A DNA stretch of 35,717 bases from Lachnospiraceae bacterium (lineage in GTDB: Bacteria > Bacillota_A > Clostridia > Lachnospirales > Lachnospiraceae). The position numbers and the translations under genes were made by a program. The stretch lies in contig JAFRMI010000035.1 of NCBI GenBank assembly GCA_017430765.1, forward strand, positions 1 to 35,717, written 5' to 3'. A model generated the notes under the pieces. It saw only the letters and a list, made by a program, of their open reading frames with translations. It had not been told where the DNA came from and made no database searches. Shown piece by piece: positions 15,124 to 23,051 of this stretch (within the stretch, counting starts at the first letter, position 1; the number at the start of each line of letters is the position of its first letter).

Positions 15124-16407
15124 ATGAAGAATAAGAAGATACTATCAGGACGCGTTCTGTATTATATGACAGCATTCCTGTTATTCGGTCTCCTCATATC
15201 CACGCGCTGTGCGGAGGTATATGCGTCAGAGGACAGCGGAAACGGGAGCGGATCCCTATTGATCGGTGAAGAGGAATTGAGCGTGCAAAGCGGCAGTATT
15301 TCCAGCAAAAAGAAGATTCTTTATAACGGGCAGGATTATTCGAGAATCTTTGACTACTCTTATTATGCGGAGAAATACCCCGCTGTGAAGAAGAAGTGCG
15401 GGTCGAGCAGGAAGAAGCTGCTCCGGGATTTCGTGAAGAACGGGATGAAGAAAGGTAGGCAGGGAATCGCTTCATTTGACGTTGTTTCCTATATATATGG
15501 TAATCCGGATCTGAGGAAGAAGTATAAAAACAATCTGGAAAAATACTATCTGCACTACCAGAATAAGGGATATGCGGAGAAAAAGAGGGCGAAGACGGCC
15601 CTGGGAATTAAGAAAATGCGGCACCCCGTGACCGTATATAAAGGAATTGATTACGCCCCGGTGTATGACTACTCTTATTACATTAAGAAGAATCCCCGGC
15701 TTCGGAAGAAGTACAGGTACAGGGATGCGGCGGTTCTGCGGTACTTTGTGAAGAATGATTATCCAGGGAATGTCAAAGCCAAACGGAAAGTGACAGATAA
15801 AGACAGATCCGCTGTCCTTAAGCAGCTGATCGCAAGGGATCTTCCCAGGACAGAGACGGCGAAGAAGGCGGATCAGATCATTGTGGTGGTCGATCATGAG
15901 CTTTCCCTGTGGCAGAAGAATGCGGACGGTTCGTTCAGGAGAAGACTTCACGCCTATTGCGGATACGGGAAGAACGGAATGTCGTCCAACCGGCATGCGG
16001 GGGACATGACGACGCCGATCGGATCCTTTCCCATTCTGCATGCGTTCGGAACGGCGAAGGATGCTGTGACGGACATGACATGGAAACAGATAACGAAGTA
16101 TTCCTATTGGTCCTCCGAGAGGGATTCCACATACAATACGTGGGTGGAGAGCGCATCCGGGATCAGCGGGGAACATCTGATTAACTATTACCAGTACGTA
16201 TATGCCATGGCGATCGGGTTTAACCGGGATCCGGTCGTTCTCGGACGGGGATCCGCGATCTTCCTGCACTGCAAAAGCTATGACCGATGGTACACGGCCG
16301 GATGCGTGAGCGTAAAAAACAATGTGATGAAAAAACTTCTGAAATACTGCAAAGACGGGACCTATATCCTGATTGTCCCGGAGGAGGAGCGGATCGCGGA
16401 GTTTTGA
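15124..16407 (+). CDS. Secreted L,D-transpeptidase with N-terminal surface repeats
   Basis: 427 residues. ATG 15124 is preferred to 15118 because GAAAGG ends directly before 15118 and gives six bases to 15124. A signal peptide covers about residues 1-34 (hydrophobic 11-26, likely cut after VYA). Residues 66-114 and 171-218 are copies of a unit built on LYxGxDYSxxFDYSYYxxKxP...KKK...FVKN; residues 118-155 are a third, weaker copy. The C-terminal YkuD-type catalytic domain (about 250-420) has IVVVDHELSLWQ, TPIGSFPI, the His of FLHC (H382) and the catalytic Cys of TAGCVSV (C394). This family makes 3-3 peptidoglycan cross-links or modifies them outside the membrane. The basic repeats may bind the wall. 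It is a single-gene unit. Confidence 0.85.
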   Translation: MKNKKILSGRVLYYMTAFLLFGLLISTRCAEVYASEDSGNGSGSLLIGEEELSVQSGSISSKKKILYNGQDYSRIFDYSYYAEKYPAVKKKCGSSRKKLLRDFVKNGMKKGRQGIASFDVVSYIYGNPDLRKKYKNNLEKYYLHYQNKGYAEKKRAKTALGIKKMRHPVTVYKGIDYAPVYDYSYYIKKNPRLRKKYRYRDAAVLRYFVKNDYPGNVKAKRKVTDKDRSAVLKQLIARDLPRTETAKKADQIIVVVDHELSLWQKNADGSFRRRLHAYCGYGKNGMSSNRHAGDMTTPIGSFPILHAFGTAKDAVTDMTWKQITKYSYWSSERDSTYNTWVESASGISGEHLINYYQYVYAMAIGFNRDPVVLGRGSAIFLHCKSYDRWYTAGCVSVKNNVMKKLLKYCKDGTYILIVPEEERIAEF

Positions 16408-16467
16408 TCCCGCGCCAGGTCCTGCGTGCGAGACAGGAATTTTCTTCTGCTTTTTTATTAGAATGAC

Positions 16468-16497
16468 TTGACATTGAGAAAAGTATGCCCGTATAAT
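16468..16497 (+). promoter_or_regulatory. rplM-rpsI promoter
   Basis: TTGACA (16468-16473), an 18-base spacer and TATAAT (16492-16497), both consensus. Transcription should start near 16504, giving a leader of about 140 bases. The T-rich stretch just upstream (16440-16460) follows a weak stem and may end the L,D-transpeptidase message. Confidence 0.88.
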
Positions 16498-16503
16498 AGC
16501 TAG

Positions 16504-16636
16504 GTGCGACATTCCCGGTCGTATGTATTTTTGCGCATTTAACCGGCCTGCCCCGGTTCGGTGAGTGCGGTGGCCGCGGCGGATGAGTGGACATCCGGAA
16601 AGCGGATCTGAGAGTATATTCAGCATTGTTATTTCA
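16504..16636 (+). ncRNA. Structured leader of the rplM-rpsI mRNA (possible L13 leader)
   Basis: The 5' leader holds at least two simple stems: AACCGG (16541-16546) / CCGGTT (16553-16558), and CGGATG (16580-16585) / CATCCG (16592-16597). Firmicutes are known to have an autoregulatory L13 leader upstream of rplM. The position and length fit, but I cannot confirm the Rfam fold by eye. Confidence 0.45.
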
Positions 16637-16647
16637 GGAGGAATTCA

Positions 16648-17082
16648 ATGGGTACATTTATGGCTAAGGCGGAAGACGTCGAGCGTAAGTGGTACGTCAT
16701 CGATGCAACGGGACTTCCGCTTGGACGTCTGGCATCCGAGACCGCTAAGATCTTAAAGGGCAAGAATAAGCCTATCTATACACCGCATGTTGATACCGGC
16801 GACTATGTGATCATCGTGAACGCTGAGAAGGTCGCTTTTTCCGGCCAGAAGCTGGATCAGAAGATTTATTTCCGTCATTCTGAGTATGTCGGCGGCGCAA
16901 AGTACACAAAGCTCCGTGACATGATTGCCAAAAAGCCGGAATTCGTAGTTGAGCACGCTGTCCGCGGAATGATCCCGCACGGCGCCCTCGGCGATAAGAT
17001 GTTCAAGAAGCTTCATGTTTATGCAGGGCCGGAGCATCCGCACGCAGCGCAGAAGCCGGAAGAGCTCACGCTGAAATTCTGA
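16648..17082 (+). CDS. rplM: 50S ribosomal protein L13
   Basis: 144 residues, the usual size. Family landmarks: [17 protein letters not shown] near the N-terminus, [12 protein letters not shown], and the C-terminal [26 protein letters not shown] stands five bases before the ATG at 16648; a second ATG four codons on is less well placed. It is followed after 15 bases by rpsI, the standard L13-S9 operon. Confidence 0.97.
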   Translation: MGTFMAKAEDVERKWYVIDATGLPLGRLASETAKILKGKNKPIYTPHVDTGDYVIIVNAEKVAFSGQKLDQKIYFRHSEYVGGAKYTKLRDMIAKKPEFVVEHAVRGMIPHGALGDKMFKKLHVYAGPEHPHAAQKPEELTLKF

Positions 17083-17097
17083 TAGGAGGGTACGAAG

Positions 17098-17490
17098 TTG
17101 GCAAGCGAAAGATATTACGGTACAGGTAGAAGAAAAAGCTCTGTCGCCAGAGTATACCTCACAGAGGGAACCGGCAAGATCACGGTCAACAAGCGTGACA
17201 TTGACGATTACTTCGGCATGGAGACATTGAAGATGATCGTTCGTCAGCCGTTCGGCGTGACGAATACGAATGAGAAGTGGGACGTCATGGTCTTTGTACA
17301 TGGCGGCGGATATACAGGACAGGCGGGTGCGATCCGCCACGGCATCTCCCGCGCGATGGTGAAAGCCGATGCGGAGTACCGTCCTTCTCTTAAGGCAGCG
17401 GGTTTTCTGACAAGAGACCCGAGAATGAAAGAGAGAAAGAAGTACGGTCTCAAAGGCGCGAGACGTGCACCGCAGTTCAGCAAGCGCTGA
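17098..17490 (+). CDS. rpsI: 30S ribosomal protein S9
   Basis: 130 residues. It begins with [16 protein letters not shown] and ends with the invariant [11 protein letters not shown] tail that reaches the P-site tRNA. The start is TTG at 17098, with GGAGGG about eight bases upstream, giving [10 protein letters not shown]. It is the second gene of the L13-S9 operon and is closed by a strong terminator. Confidence 0.97.
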   Translation: MASERYYGTGRRKSSVARVYLTEGTGKITVNKRDIDDYFGMETLKMIVRQPFGVTNTNEKWDVMVFVHGGGYTGQAGAIRHGISRAMVKADAEYRPSLKAAGFLTRDPRMKERKKYGLKGARRAPQFSKR

Positions 17491-17511
17491 TCTCAAGTCA
17501 AAGTCACTCAG

Positions 17512-17546
17512 AAAAGCCCGGAAATTCAACGTTTCCGGGCTTTTTT
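17512..17546 (+). terminator. Terminator of rplM-rpsI
   Basis: Stem AAAAGCCCGGAAA (17512-17524) / TTTCCGGGCTTTT (17532-17544) with a seven-base loop, ending in TTTTTT. The A-run on the left arm may also give some termination leftwards. Confidence 0.93.
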
Positions 17547-17674
17547 CATGCGTGCAGCTTTTTGATTTGTTTTCGTAAATTCTGTCGTAATGCGAATGTC
17601 CGCCTTTCCGACGGTGCCGTTGATCTGATCGTCTTAACCGAAACAGCTGGCTTATATTCTCCTCTTGATTTATT

Positions 17675-18133
17675 CCGCGTCTGGGAAGGCCGGATGCAAC
17701 GGATGCCGAGGTAGAGGAAGCCGCAAAGCAGTCCGGATGCCACGACTTCATAATGAGCCTTGAGAACGGCTATGATACACTGGTGGGTTCTTCAGGCGGA
17801 CATCTCTCAGGCGGCGAACGGCAGCGCATTTCCATTGCCCGGGCCATGATGAAGAACGCTCCCGTGATATTCCTGGATGAAGCTACAGCTAATGTGGACC
17901 CGGAGAATGAAAATGAGCTGATGCAGGCCATTCAGGCGCTGACGGCGGAAAAGACCGTCATAATGATCGCCCACAGGCTGAAAACGGTGGAGCATGCGGA
18001 TCAGATTCTGGTGATTGATCGCGGAAAGATCGTTCAGCAGGGTACCCACGCGGAACTGATGGAGCAGGACGGCATCTATAAGAGCTTTATCAGCGAGCGC
18101 CGTGAGGCTGCAAGCTGGAAGGTCAGAGGATAA
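17675..18133 (+). pseudogene. Truncated ABC exporter, C-terminal ATPase part only
   Basis: Homology starts abruptly at about 17675, just after an in-frame TGA (17666-17668), with RLGRPDATDAEVEEAAKQSG. It runs through GGHLSGGERQRISIARA (signature), VIFLDEATANVD (Walker B), MIAHRLKTVEHADQI (H-loop) and the normal C-terminus of an MdlB/MsbA-type multidrug exporter. The whole transmembrane domain, Walker A and Q-loop are missing, so it cannot work. The ATG at 17753 is inside the domain and has no RBS. The remaining reading frame is clean, so the truncation is probably recent or the fragment is short enough to have escaped further damage. It lies directly before a broken ECF-type ATPase, which matches the common Clostridia cluster of two ABC exporters with an ECF module. 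Confidence 0.85.
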
Positions 18134-18148
18134 TAACGTACCAAAACA

Positions 18149-18540
18149 CAGGAGGAATTATACGATACGGCTCTTAAGGCCGGAACGGTTTTCCAGAATC
18201 CGCGCAGTCAGTTTTATAACGCAGACACGGCTGTTGAACTTACATTCGGCTGCGAAAACAGGGGTCTTCCCGAAGAACAGATCTATAAGCGTATTGATGA
18301 TACGGTGGTTACGCACTTTTCGATCGAAAAGCTCATGGATCGGAAATATCTTCCATCTTTCGGACGGTGAAAAGAAAAATATCGTCTACCTTGTTTCTCG
18401 AAAGTGACGAACCGCTGACGCTTAAAGACTTCAGATTGACTTATAGCGGTGTAAAAGAACCGGTCGTCAACATATCGGATCTTACCCTTGCGGCAGGAGA
18501 GATCACAGCAATCACCGAAGCAAACATAACTTATCAACCA
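18149..18540 (+). pseudogene. Broken ECF-type (EcfA/CbiO-like) double ATPase
   Basis: Reading from 18149: KAGTVFQNPRSQF (Q-loop), VELTFGCENRGLPEEQIYKRI and FSIEKLMDRKYL, then a stop TGA at 18368. A one-base shift near 18352 restores the frame as HLSDGEKKNIVYL, a degraded signature motif. From 18409 in the third frame comes PLTLKDFRLTYS...ISDLTLAAGEITAIT, which looks like the beginning of the second ATPase domain up to where Walker A should be. Walker A of domain 1, Walker B and the H-loop are absent here. A fragment resembling the missing H-loop lies at 20560-20652, beyond the GH13 gene. The AGGAGGAAT at 18150 looks like an RBS but codes for the fragment. Confidence 0.65.
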
Positions 18541-18803
18541 TGTCTGCAGGCTTAGGCTTGCGGACATTTCATATTCAGTTCAATCTGAGATGAAGTTCAT
18601 TTCAAACTCACGATCCGGAAGGCTTGGGAACGATGAGACGGACCTCATCAGCGTTAGATTCACGTTGACAATAATGATTATAGCGCATACTGAGCGTATC
18701 TGCACAAAAGAGGTTAAGCCGCGCATGAAAATCGGACGCTTTACTAACCTGTCAATATGGAATACAATAGTTTCCTCACAATTCGAGGAGCGAATAAAAA
18801 GAG
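18541..18803 (+). other. Unassigned stretch upstream of the GH13 gene
   Basis: About 260 bases following the broken ATPase. Short open frames show no family I recognise. TTGACA at 18664 has only TACTGA at 17 bases spacing, and TACAAT occurs at about 18763, so a weak promoter for the GH13 gene is possible. GAGGAG at 18785-18790 is about 13 bases before its ATG, rather far. Confidence 0.4.
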
Positions 18804-20525
18804 ATGCAAAAAAGAAGTAAATTTCGATGGATCGCGGCTGTCATTATCGCTGTACTGGTCTCATACCTGCGGGTGACTGGGTATCTGCCGGAGAGCACGC
18901 AGGAAACTGCCCATGAGGACCAAACTGCCACGGAGAGCGCAAGTGAGGACTGCAGCGTTTCGGCCAGAGATGGATTTTGCCGGACGACCTATGAGGTTTT
19001 CGTCTACTCTTTCTGTGACAGCAACGGAGATGGGATCGGAGATCTTCCGGGACTTCTCTCCAGGCTGGACTATATTAATGACGGCAGCCCGGCGGGCGGT
19101 GAGGACCTTGGGATGACAGGTCTTTGGCTTATGCCGGTCTTTCCTTCGAATACTTATCACAAATATGATGTGACGGATTTTGTCGGGATTGATCCGTCGT
19201 ACGGGACGATGGAGGATATGGATGCGCTCATCGCGGTCTGCCACGATAGGGGGATGACAGTGATTCTGGATCTTCCGGTGAACCACACTTCGACGGCGCA
19301 TCCCTGGTTTCAGGAGGCTGCCCGGTATTTGAGGTCGCTCCCGTCAGGCCGGGAAGCGGTGAAGGAGGAGTGCCCTTATGTGTGGTACTATCAGTTCGCG
19401 AGAGAGAAATACGACGGTTACGTCCCTCTGCCGGATTCCGAATGGTATTACGAGGCGAGATTCTGGTCGGAGATGCCGGATCTGAACCTGACGACTCCGG
19501 AGGTTCGGCAGGAACTGAAGAACGTAATTGATTTCTGGCTTGACCGGGGAGTGGATGGGTTCCGGCTGGATGCGGTGACATCTTATTATACGGATAACCC
19601 CGAAGCGGGGATCGAGTTTACGAAGTGGCTGACAGAGACGGTCAAAGAGAAAAAGCCGTCCGCCTACATTGTCGGAGAAGCATGGGCCGACCAGAACACG
19701 TACGCGCAATACTATAGGAGCGGGATCGACTCTCTGTTTGATTTCGCGTTTGCCGGCCGCGACGGAATCATCTCGCGGACAGTGAACAGAACGGGAGATC
19801 TTCGATCTTTTGTCGAGGCTATGGTGAAGGAGGAGGAATTGTATGCGTCCATGAATCCGTCTTATGTCAATGCGCCGTTCTACACAAACCATGACATGGA
19901 CAGAGGCGCCGAATACTACATGGATGATCGTTTGGCCAGAATAAAGATGGCGGAGGCACTGAATCTGCTGATGACGGGAAATGTGTTTATTTACTACGGC
20001 GAAGAGATTGGGATGAAAGGCGCCGGCCCGGATGAGAATCGGCGTGCCCCCATGTACTGGAGCGGGGATCCGAGTGCGGCCGGGATGTGTGCCGGCCCGC
20101 CCGGTCTTGGAGAGATCCGGATGGAGTATGGCTCATTGGAGGAGCAGATAAGTGATCCGGACTCAATCTTTAACTATATCCGGGAAGCTGTGAAAATCCG
20201 GGAGAGTCTTCCTGCGATCGCAAGAGGCAGGACAGTGCGGATTCCGGAACTGGAGGAAGAGCGTTTTTGCGGTTTTCTCAGGACTTATTCCTCAAACAAC
20301 GGGGAAGAGGATGTTCTGGTTCTGATCAATAACGGCGACACGGCAGTGATGCGCCGTCTGCCGGATTCAGTGGCGGAATACAGTGATTTGTGCGCTGCTC
20401 TGTATACCGGCGATCGGAATTCACAGGTGACCGGCAGAGAAATCACAGTGCCGGCTGGTGGGATTCTCTTTCTTCAAAAGCTGCGGCATCAGGGGGACGG
20501 TTCCTCTGACACACTGCCTCGCTGA
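18804..20525 (+). CDS. Membrane-anchored GH13 alpha-amylase-family enzyme
   Basis: 573 residues. An N-terminal hydrophobic segment (about 9-26, after MQKRSKFR) without a lipobox suggests a membrane anchor or signal peptide, followed by a short acidic linker. The GH13 barrel has DSNGDGIGDLPGL (72-84, calcium-site type), region I DLPVNH (156-161), region II GFRLDAV with nucleophile D256, region III VGEAW with acid/base E292, and region IV TNHD with D364. The C-terminal beta domain ends at about GGILFLQK (559). The last 13 residues (RHQGDGSSDTLPR, 561-573) are coded by a REP-like inverted repeat, so the natural stop seems to have been lost. It is likely to cut alpha-glucans outside the cell. Flanking pseudogenes suggest it lies in a rearranged region. 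Confidence 0.9.
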   Translation: MQKRSKFRWIAAVIIAVLVSYLRVTGYLPESTQETAHEDQTATESASEDCSVSARDGFCRTTYEVFVYSFCDSNGDGIGDLPGLLSRLDYINDGSPAGGEDLGMTGLWLMPVFPSNTYHKYDVTDFVGIDPSYGTMEDMDALIAVCHDRGMTVILDLPVNHTSTAHPWFQEAARYLRSLPSGREAVKEECPYVWYYQFAREKYDGYVPLPDSEWYYEARFWSEMPDLNLTTPEVRQELKNVIDFWLDRGVDGFRLDAVTSYYTDNPEAGIEFTKWLTETVKEKKPSAYIVGEAWADQNTYAQYYRSGIDSLFDFAFAGRDGIISRTVNRTGDLRSFVEAMVKEEELYASMNPSYVNAPFYTNHDMDRGAEYYMDDRLARIKMAEALNLLMTGNVFIYYGEEIGMKGAGPDENRRAPMYWSGDPSAAGMCAGPPGLGEIRMEYGSLEEQISDPDSIFNYIREAVKIRESLPAIARGRTVRIPELEEERFCGFLRTYSSNNGEEDVLVLINNGDTAVMRRLPDSVAEYSDLCAALYTGDRNSQVTGREITVPAGGILFLQKLRHQGDGSSDTLPR

Positions 20526-20549
20526 AAAAGTGTCAGAGGAACCGTCCCC
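20493..20549. repeat. REP-like long palindrome
   Basis: Perfect 20-base inverted repeat: GGGGACGGTTCCTCTGACAC (20493-20512) and its complement (20530-20549), with a 17-base loop that contains the GH13 stop codon (20523-20525). The sequence resembles the REP palindromes tied to RAYT/IS200-like transposases in many genomes, as far as I remember them. No transposase gene is present here. It might also act as a terminator-like RNA hairpin. Confidence 0.7.
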
Positions 20550-20559
20550 TTACCACACC

Positions 20560-20652
20560 GGGCACACGATCGTCGTGTCGGAGCATCGGCTGTACTATCT
20601 GATTATCTGTCGACTGGCAGACAGACCTTCTTTTTATGTTTATGGTGGGAAT
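20560..20652 (+). pseudogene. Displaced EcfA fragment (H-loop region)
   Basis: The frame reads GHTIVVSEHRLYYL then CRLADRPSFYVYGGN, which matches the H-loop of the first ATPase domain in ECF-type double ATPases (TIVIAEHRLYYL..LADR). It is flanked on the left by the REP-like palindrome and shows no Walker motifs. It is probably the piece missing from the broken ATPase at 18149-18540, now separated by the 1.7-kb GH13 gene. Confidence 0.65.
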
Positions 20653-20785
20653 AGGGATGACTGCGTCCTCACAGGTGTACAAAGCCGGAATGAACCGAAT
20701 TGGAAACTTGAATCCTCTTTTCGCCCGCCTGTCATTTGTGTATAATGATGCTTTAGACAAATCGAGGAAAGGACTGACTTTAATT

Positions 20786-21997
20786 ATGAAGTATGATTTT
20801 ACTTCTATCATGGACCGACGCGGGAAGGACGCGATCGCGATCGACGAAGTGGGGCTGGAGAACGGGTTCGCTCCCGGCGCGCCGAAAGAAGGCTTTGACA
20901 TCATTCCCATGTGGGTCGCGGACATGAATTTCCCGACATGCCCCTCTGTCCTGTCAGCAATGCGGGAGCGTCTCTCACATCCGGCGTTCGGCTATTTCAG
21001 GACGAGACCGGAATACTTCGACGGAATAATCACGTGGCAGAAAGAGCGGAACGGTGTTGCGGACCTTACAGCTGACTGCATTGGTTACGAGAACGGCGTC
21101 CTAGGCGGCGTAGCGTCTGTTCTGCGGGCATTTGCGTCTCCGGGAGATAAAATCCTGGTCCACAGTCCCGCCTATATCGGGTTCACCGGAACGATCAGGA
21201 ATGCCGGTTACCACATCGTGTACAGCGAACTGAAACGAGATGCGGACGGCGTATGGCGGATGGATTACGAAGACATGGAGAAGAAAATCAGGGAAAATGG
21301 CATCCATCTGGCTGTATTTTGCAATCCGCACAATCCGTGCGGACGTGTATGGCGGGAAGAGGAGATGGAACGGGCCCTCGACATTTACCGGAGAAATGAC
21401 TGCATTGTGATCAGCGATGAGATCTGGTCCGATATCATTCTGGAAGGGCACCGTCACATTCCGCTCCACGCCGTAAACGAGGACGCGAAAAAACGGGTGA
21501 TCTCTTTCTACGCGCCGAGCAAGACGTTCTCTTTAGCGGGACTGATCGGAAGCTACCATATTATCTATGACAGATATCTTCGTGACAGAGTGCGGTCTGC
21601 AGCATCCAAGAACCATTATAATGACATCAATGTTCTCTCCATGTATGCGCTGATCGGCGCCTATACACAGGAGGGCATGGACTGGGTCGATGAGCTGTGC
21701 GAGGTGCTCACCGGAAATGTCACCTACGCGTATGAGCATATAAAGACGCATTACGAAGGAATTGATTTGTTTAAACCCGAGGGTACGTACATGCTGTTCC
21801 TTGACTGCGCGGACTGGTGCGAAAAACAGGGACAGCCGCTGGACGCGCTGCTGAAAGCGGGATGGGATGTCGGTGTCGCCTGGCAGGACGGACGGCCCTT
21901 CCTCGGGAATCATTCGATCCGGGTTAATCTGGCCTCTCCCCGCACGAGAATCGAAGAGGCATTCGGACGTCTGGATCAATATGTTTTTCATATCTGA
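20786..21997 (+). CDS. MalY/PatB-type PLP aminotransferase (cystathionine beta-lyase)
   Basis: 403 residues, fold type I PLP enzyme of the MalY/PatB group, which cleave cystathionine to homocysteine, pyruvate and ammonia, and often act as C-S lyases. Marks: FDIIPMWVADMNFPT near residue 40 (MWVADMDF is diagnostic), CNPHNPCGRVW, ISDEIWSDI, and the Schiff-base lysine K246 in APSKTFSLAGL. The start is ATG 20786 with AAGGA about 12 bases upstream; the in-frame extension to 20636 covers the pseudogene fragment and is rejected. TATAAT at 20741-20746 is a good -10 with no clear -35. With the cysteine synthase-like gene far to the left it would fit sulfur amino-acid metabolism, but the genes are not linked. 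Confidence 0.88.
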   Translation: MKYDFTSIMDRRGKDAIAIDEVGLENGFAPGAPKEGFDIIPMWVADMNFPTCPSVLSAMRERLSHPAFGYFRTRPEYFDGIITWQKERNGVADLTADCIGYENGVLGGVASVLRAFASPGDKILVHSPAYIGFTGTIRNAGYHIVYSELKRDADGVWRMDYEDMEKKIRENGIHLAVFCNPHNPCGRVWREEEMERALDIYRRNDCIVISDEIWSDIILEGHRHIPLHAVNEDAKKRVISFYAPSKTFSLAGLIGSYHIIYDRYLRDRVRSAASKNHYNDINVLSMYALIGAYTQEGMDWVDELCEVLTGNVTYAYEHIKTHYEGIDLFKPEGTYMLFLDCADWCEKQGQPLDALLKAGWDVGVAWQDGRPFLGNHSIRVNLASPRTRIEEAFGRLDQYVFHI

Positions 21998-22169
21998 CAG
22001 ATGGGCCGGTACAGGGTGCCGGGAGAGAACACAGCTTTCAAGGAGTGGGAGAACATAAGAATGACCGCCGTTTATGCGCAGATACCGCGGCGGAAGGCGG
22101 ACCTTCGCCCAACAGGAGAATTGGGTGATCTTACCGGCTGTAAACGGCCGCAATAATGGGGGGAAATTA

Positions 22170-23021
22170 ATGGATACAGCGACTGCGATGGTTTCTGTGG
22201 CAATTGAAGGGAAGCAGATCGGACTTGTGAGATACCCGGCGTTTGAGACGGCAGGACGGGTCCGCGCGGCTTTCACGACCAAGCGGGGCGGTGTCAGCAC
22301 CGGCCCCTATGCGGAACTTAACCTCGGCTGGTCTACGGGGGATGACCCGGCGCGCATCCGGGAAAATTATCGCCTTGCCGCGCTCGCTTTCGGGTCAGAT
22401 TTCTCAAAAATGGTTCTCACCCAGCAGACCCACACCACTAATGTCATGGTGGTTGCCGGTGCGGATGCCGGCCGCGGCACCGTCCGGGACAGAGGATACA
22501 TGGACATCGACGGCGCCGTGACCGATGAGCCGGGCATTGTCCTTGTCACGCACCACGCGGACTGCACGCCGCTCTACTTCTCTGACCCGGAACATCACGC
22601 CATCGGCCTTGCCCATTCCGGATGGAAAGGCACGGTGGGCCGCATCGGCGCGGAAGTCCTCCGCGTGATGCATGAAACATACGGCACGGACCCCGGCAGC
22701 GTCTTCGCCGCCATAGGCCCGACGATCGGTATCGACCGCTACGAGATCGGTCCGGAAGTAGGAGAGCAGTTCGAAAGAGCGTTCGGAAAAAATACCCTCC
22801 GCAGCCGCAGAATCATGCGGCCGGGGAGGGGCGATCGTCTGATGCTCGGCCTTATGGAGGCCAATCTCCTGGTTATGGAGGAGGCCGGAATCAGACGGGA
22901 TCATATTTCTTTAGCAAATATCTGTACGTATGACAATTCGGATCTGTTCTATTCCCACCGAAAAGCCGCCGGCGGCCCGCGCGGCACATGCGCCGCGCTG
23001 CTGACCTTAGCCGACGGCTGA
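22170..23021 (+). CDS. pgeF: Peptidoglycan editing factor (multicopper-oxidase-like laccase domain)
   Basis: 283 residues, YfiH/PgeF family. The conserved metal site is visible: H88 (TQQTHTTNV), C132 (HHADCTPLYF) and H149 (LAHSGWKGT). The C-terminal AAIGPTIGIDRYEIGPEV and DLFYSHRK are also typical. In E. coli PgeF removes wrong amino acids from peptidoglycan precursors; relatives have been called purine nucleoside phosphorylases. The start is ATG 22170 after a G-rich site (GGGGGG); the longer frame from 22074 lacks an RBS. It converges with htrA, only 30 bases apart, with no obvious terminator between. Confidence 0.92.
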   Translation: MDTATAMVSVAIEGKQIGLVRYPAFETAGRVRAAFTTKRGGVSTGPYAELNLGWSTGDDPARIRENYRLAALAFGSDFSKMVLTQQTHTTNVMVVAGADAGRGTVRDRGYMDIDGAVTDEPGIVLVTHHADCTPLYFSDPEHHAIGLAHSGWKGTVGRIGAEVLRVMHETYGTDPGSVFAAIGPTIGIDRYEIGPEVGEQFERAFGKNTLRSRRIMRPGRGDRLMLGLMEANLLVMEEAGIRRDHISLANICTYDNSDLFYSHRKAAGGPRGTCAALLTLADG

Positions 23022-23051
23022 TCAGAATCTTTTTTAAGCCCGGGGACGGTT

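Noticed and set aside
17753..18133. Intact 126-residue ABC ATPase gene
   Set aside because: The ATG lies within the ATPase domain, clear homology extends upstream of it, and Walker A and the Q-loop are missing. It is a truncated pseudogene.
18150..18157. AGGAGGAAT as a ribosome binding site for a small gene
   Set aside because: No start codon with a sensible protein follows. The bases are coding in the EcfA-like remnant.
23042..23051. Second REP copy (GGGGACGGTT) between pgeF and htrA
   Set aside because: Only 10 bases match the palindrome and the partner arm is absent. It may be chance or the remains of a half-site.
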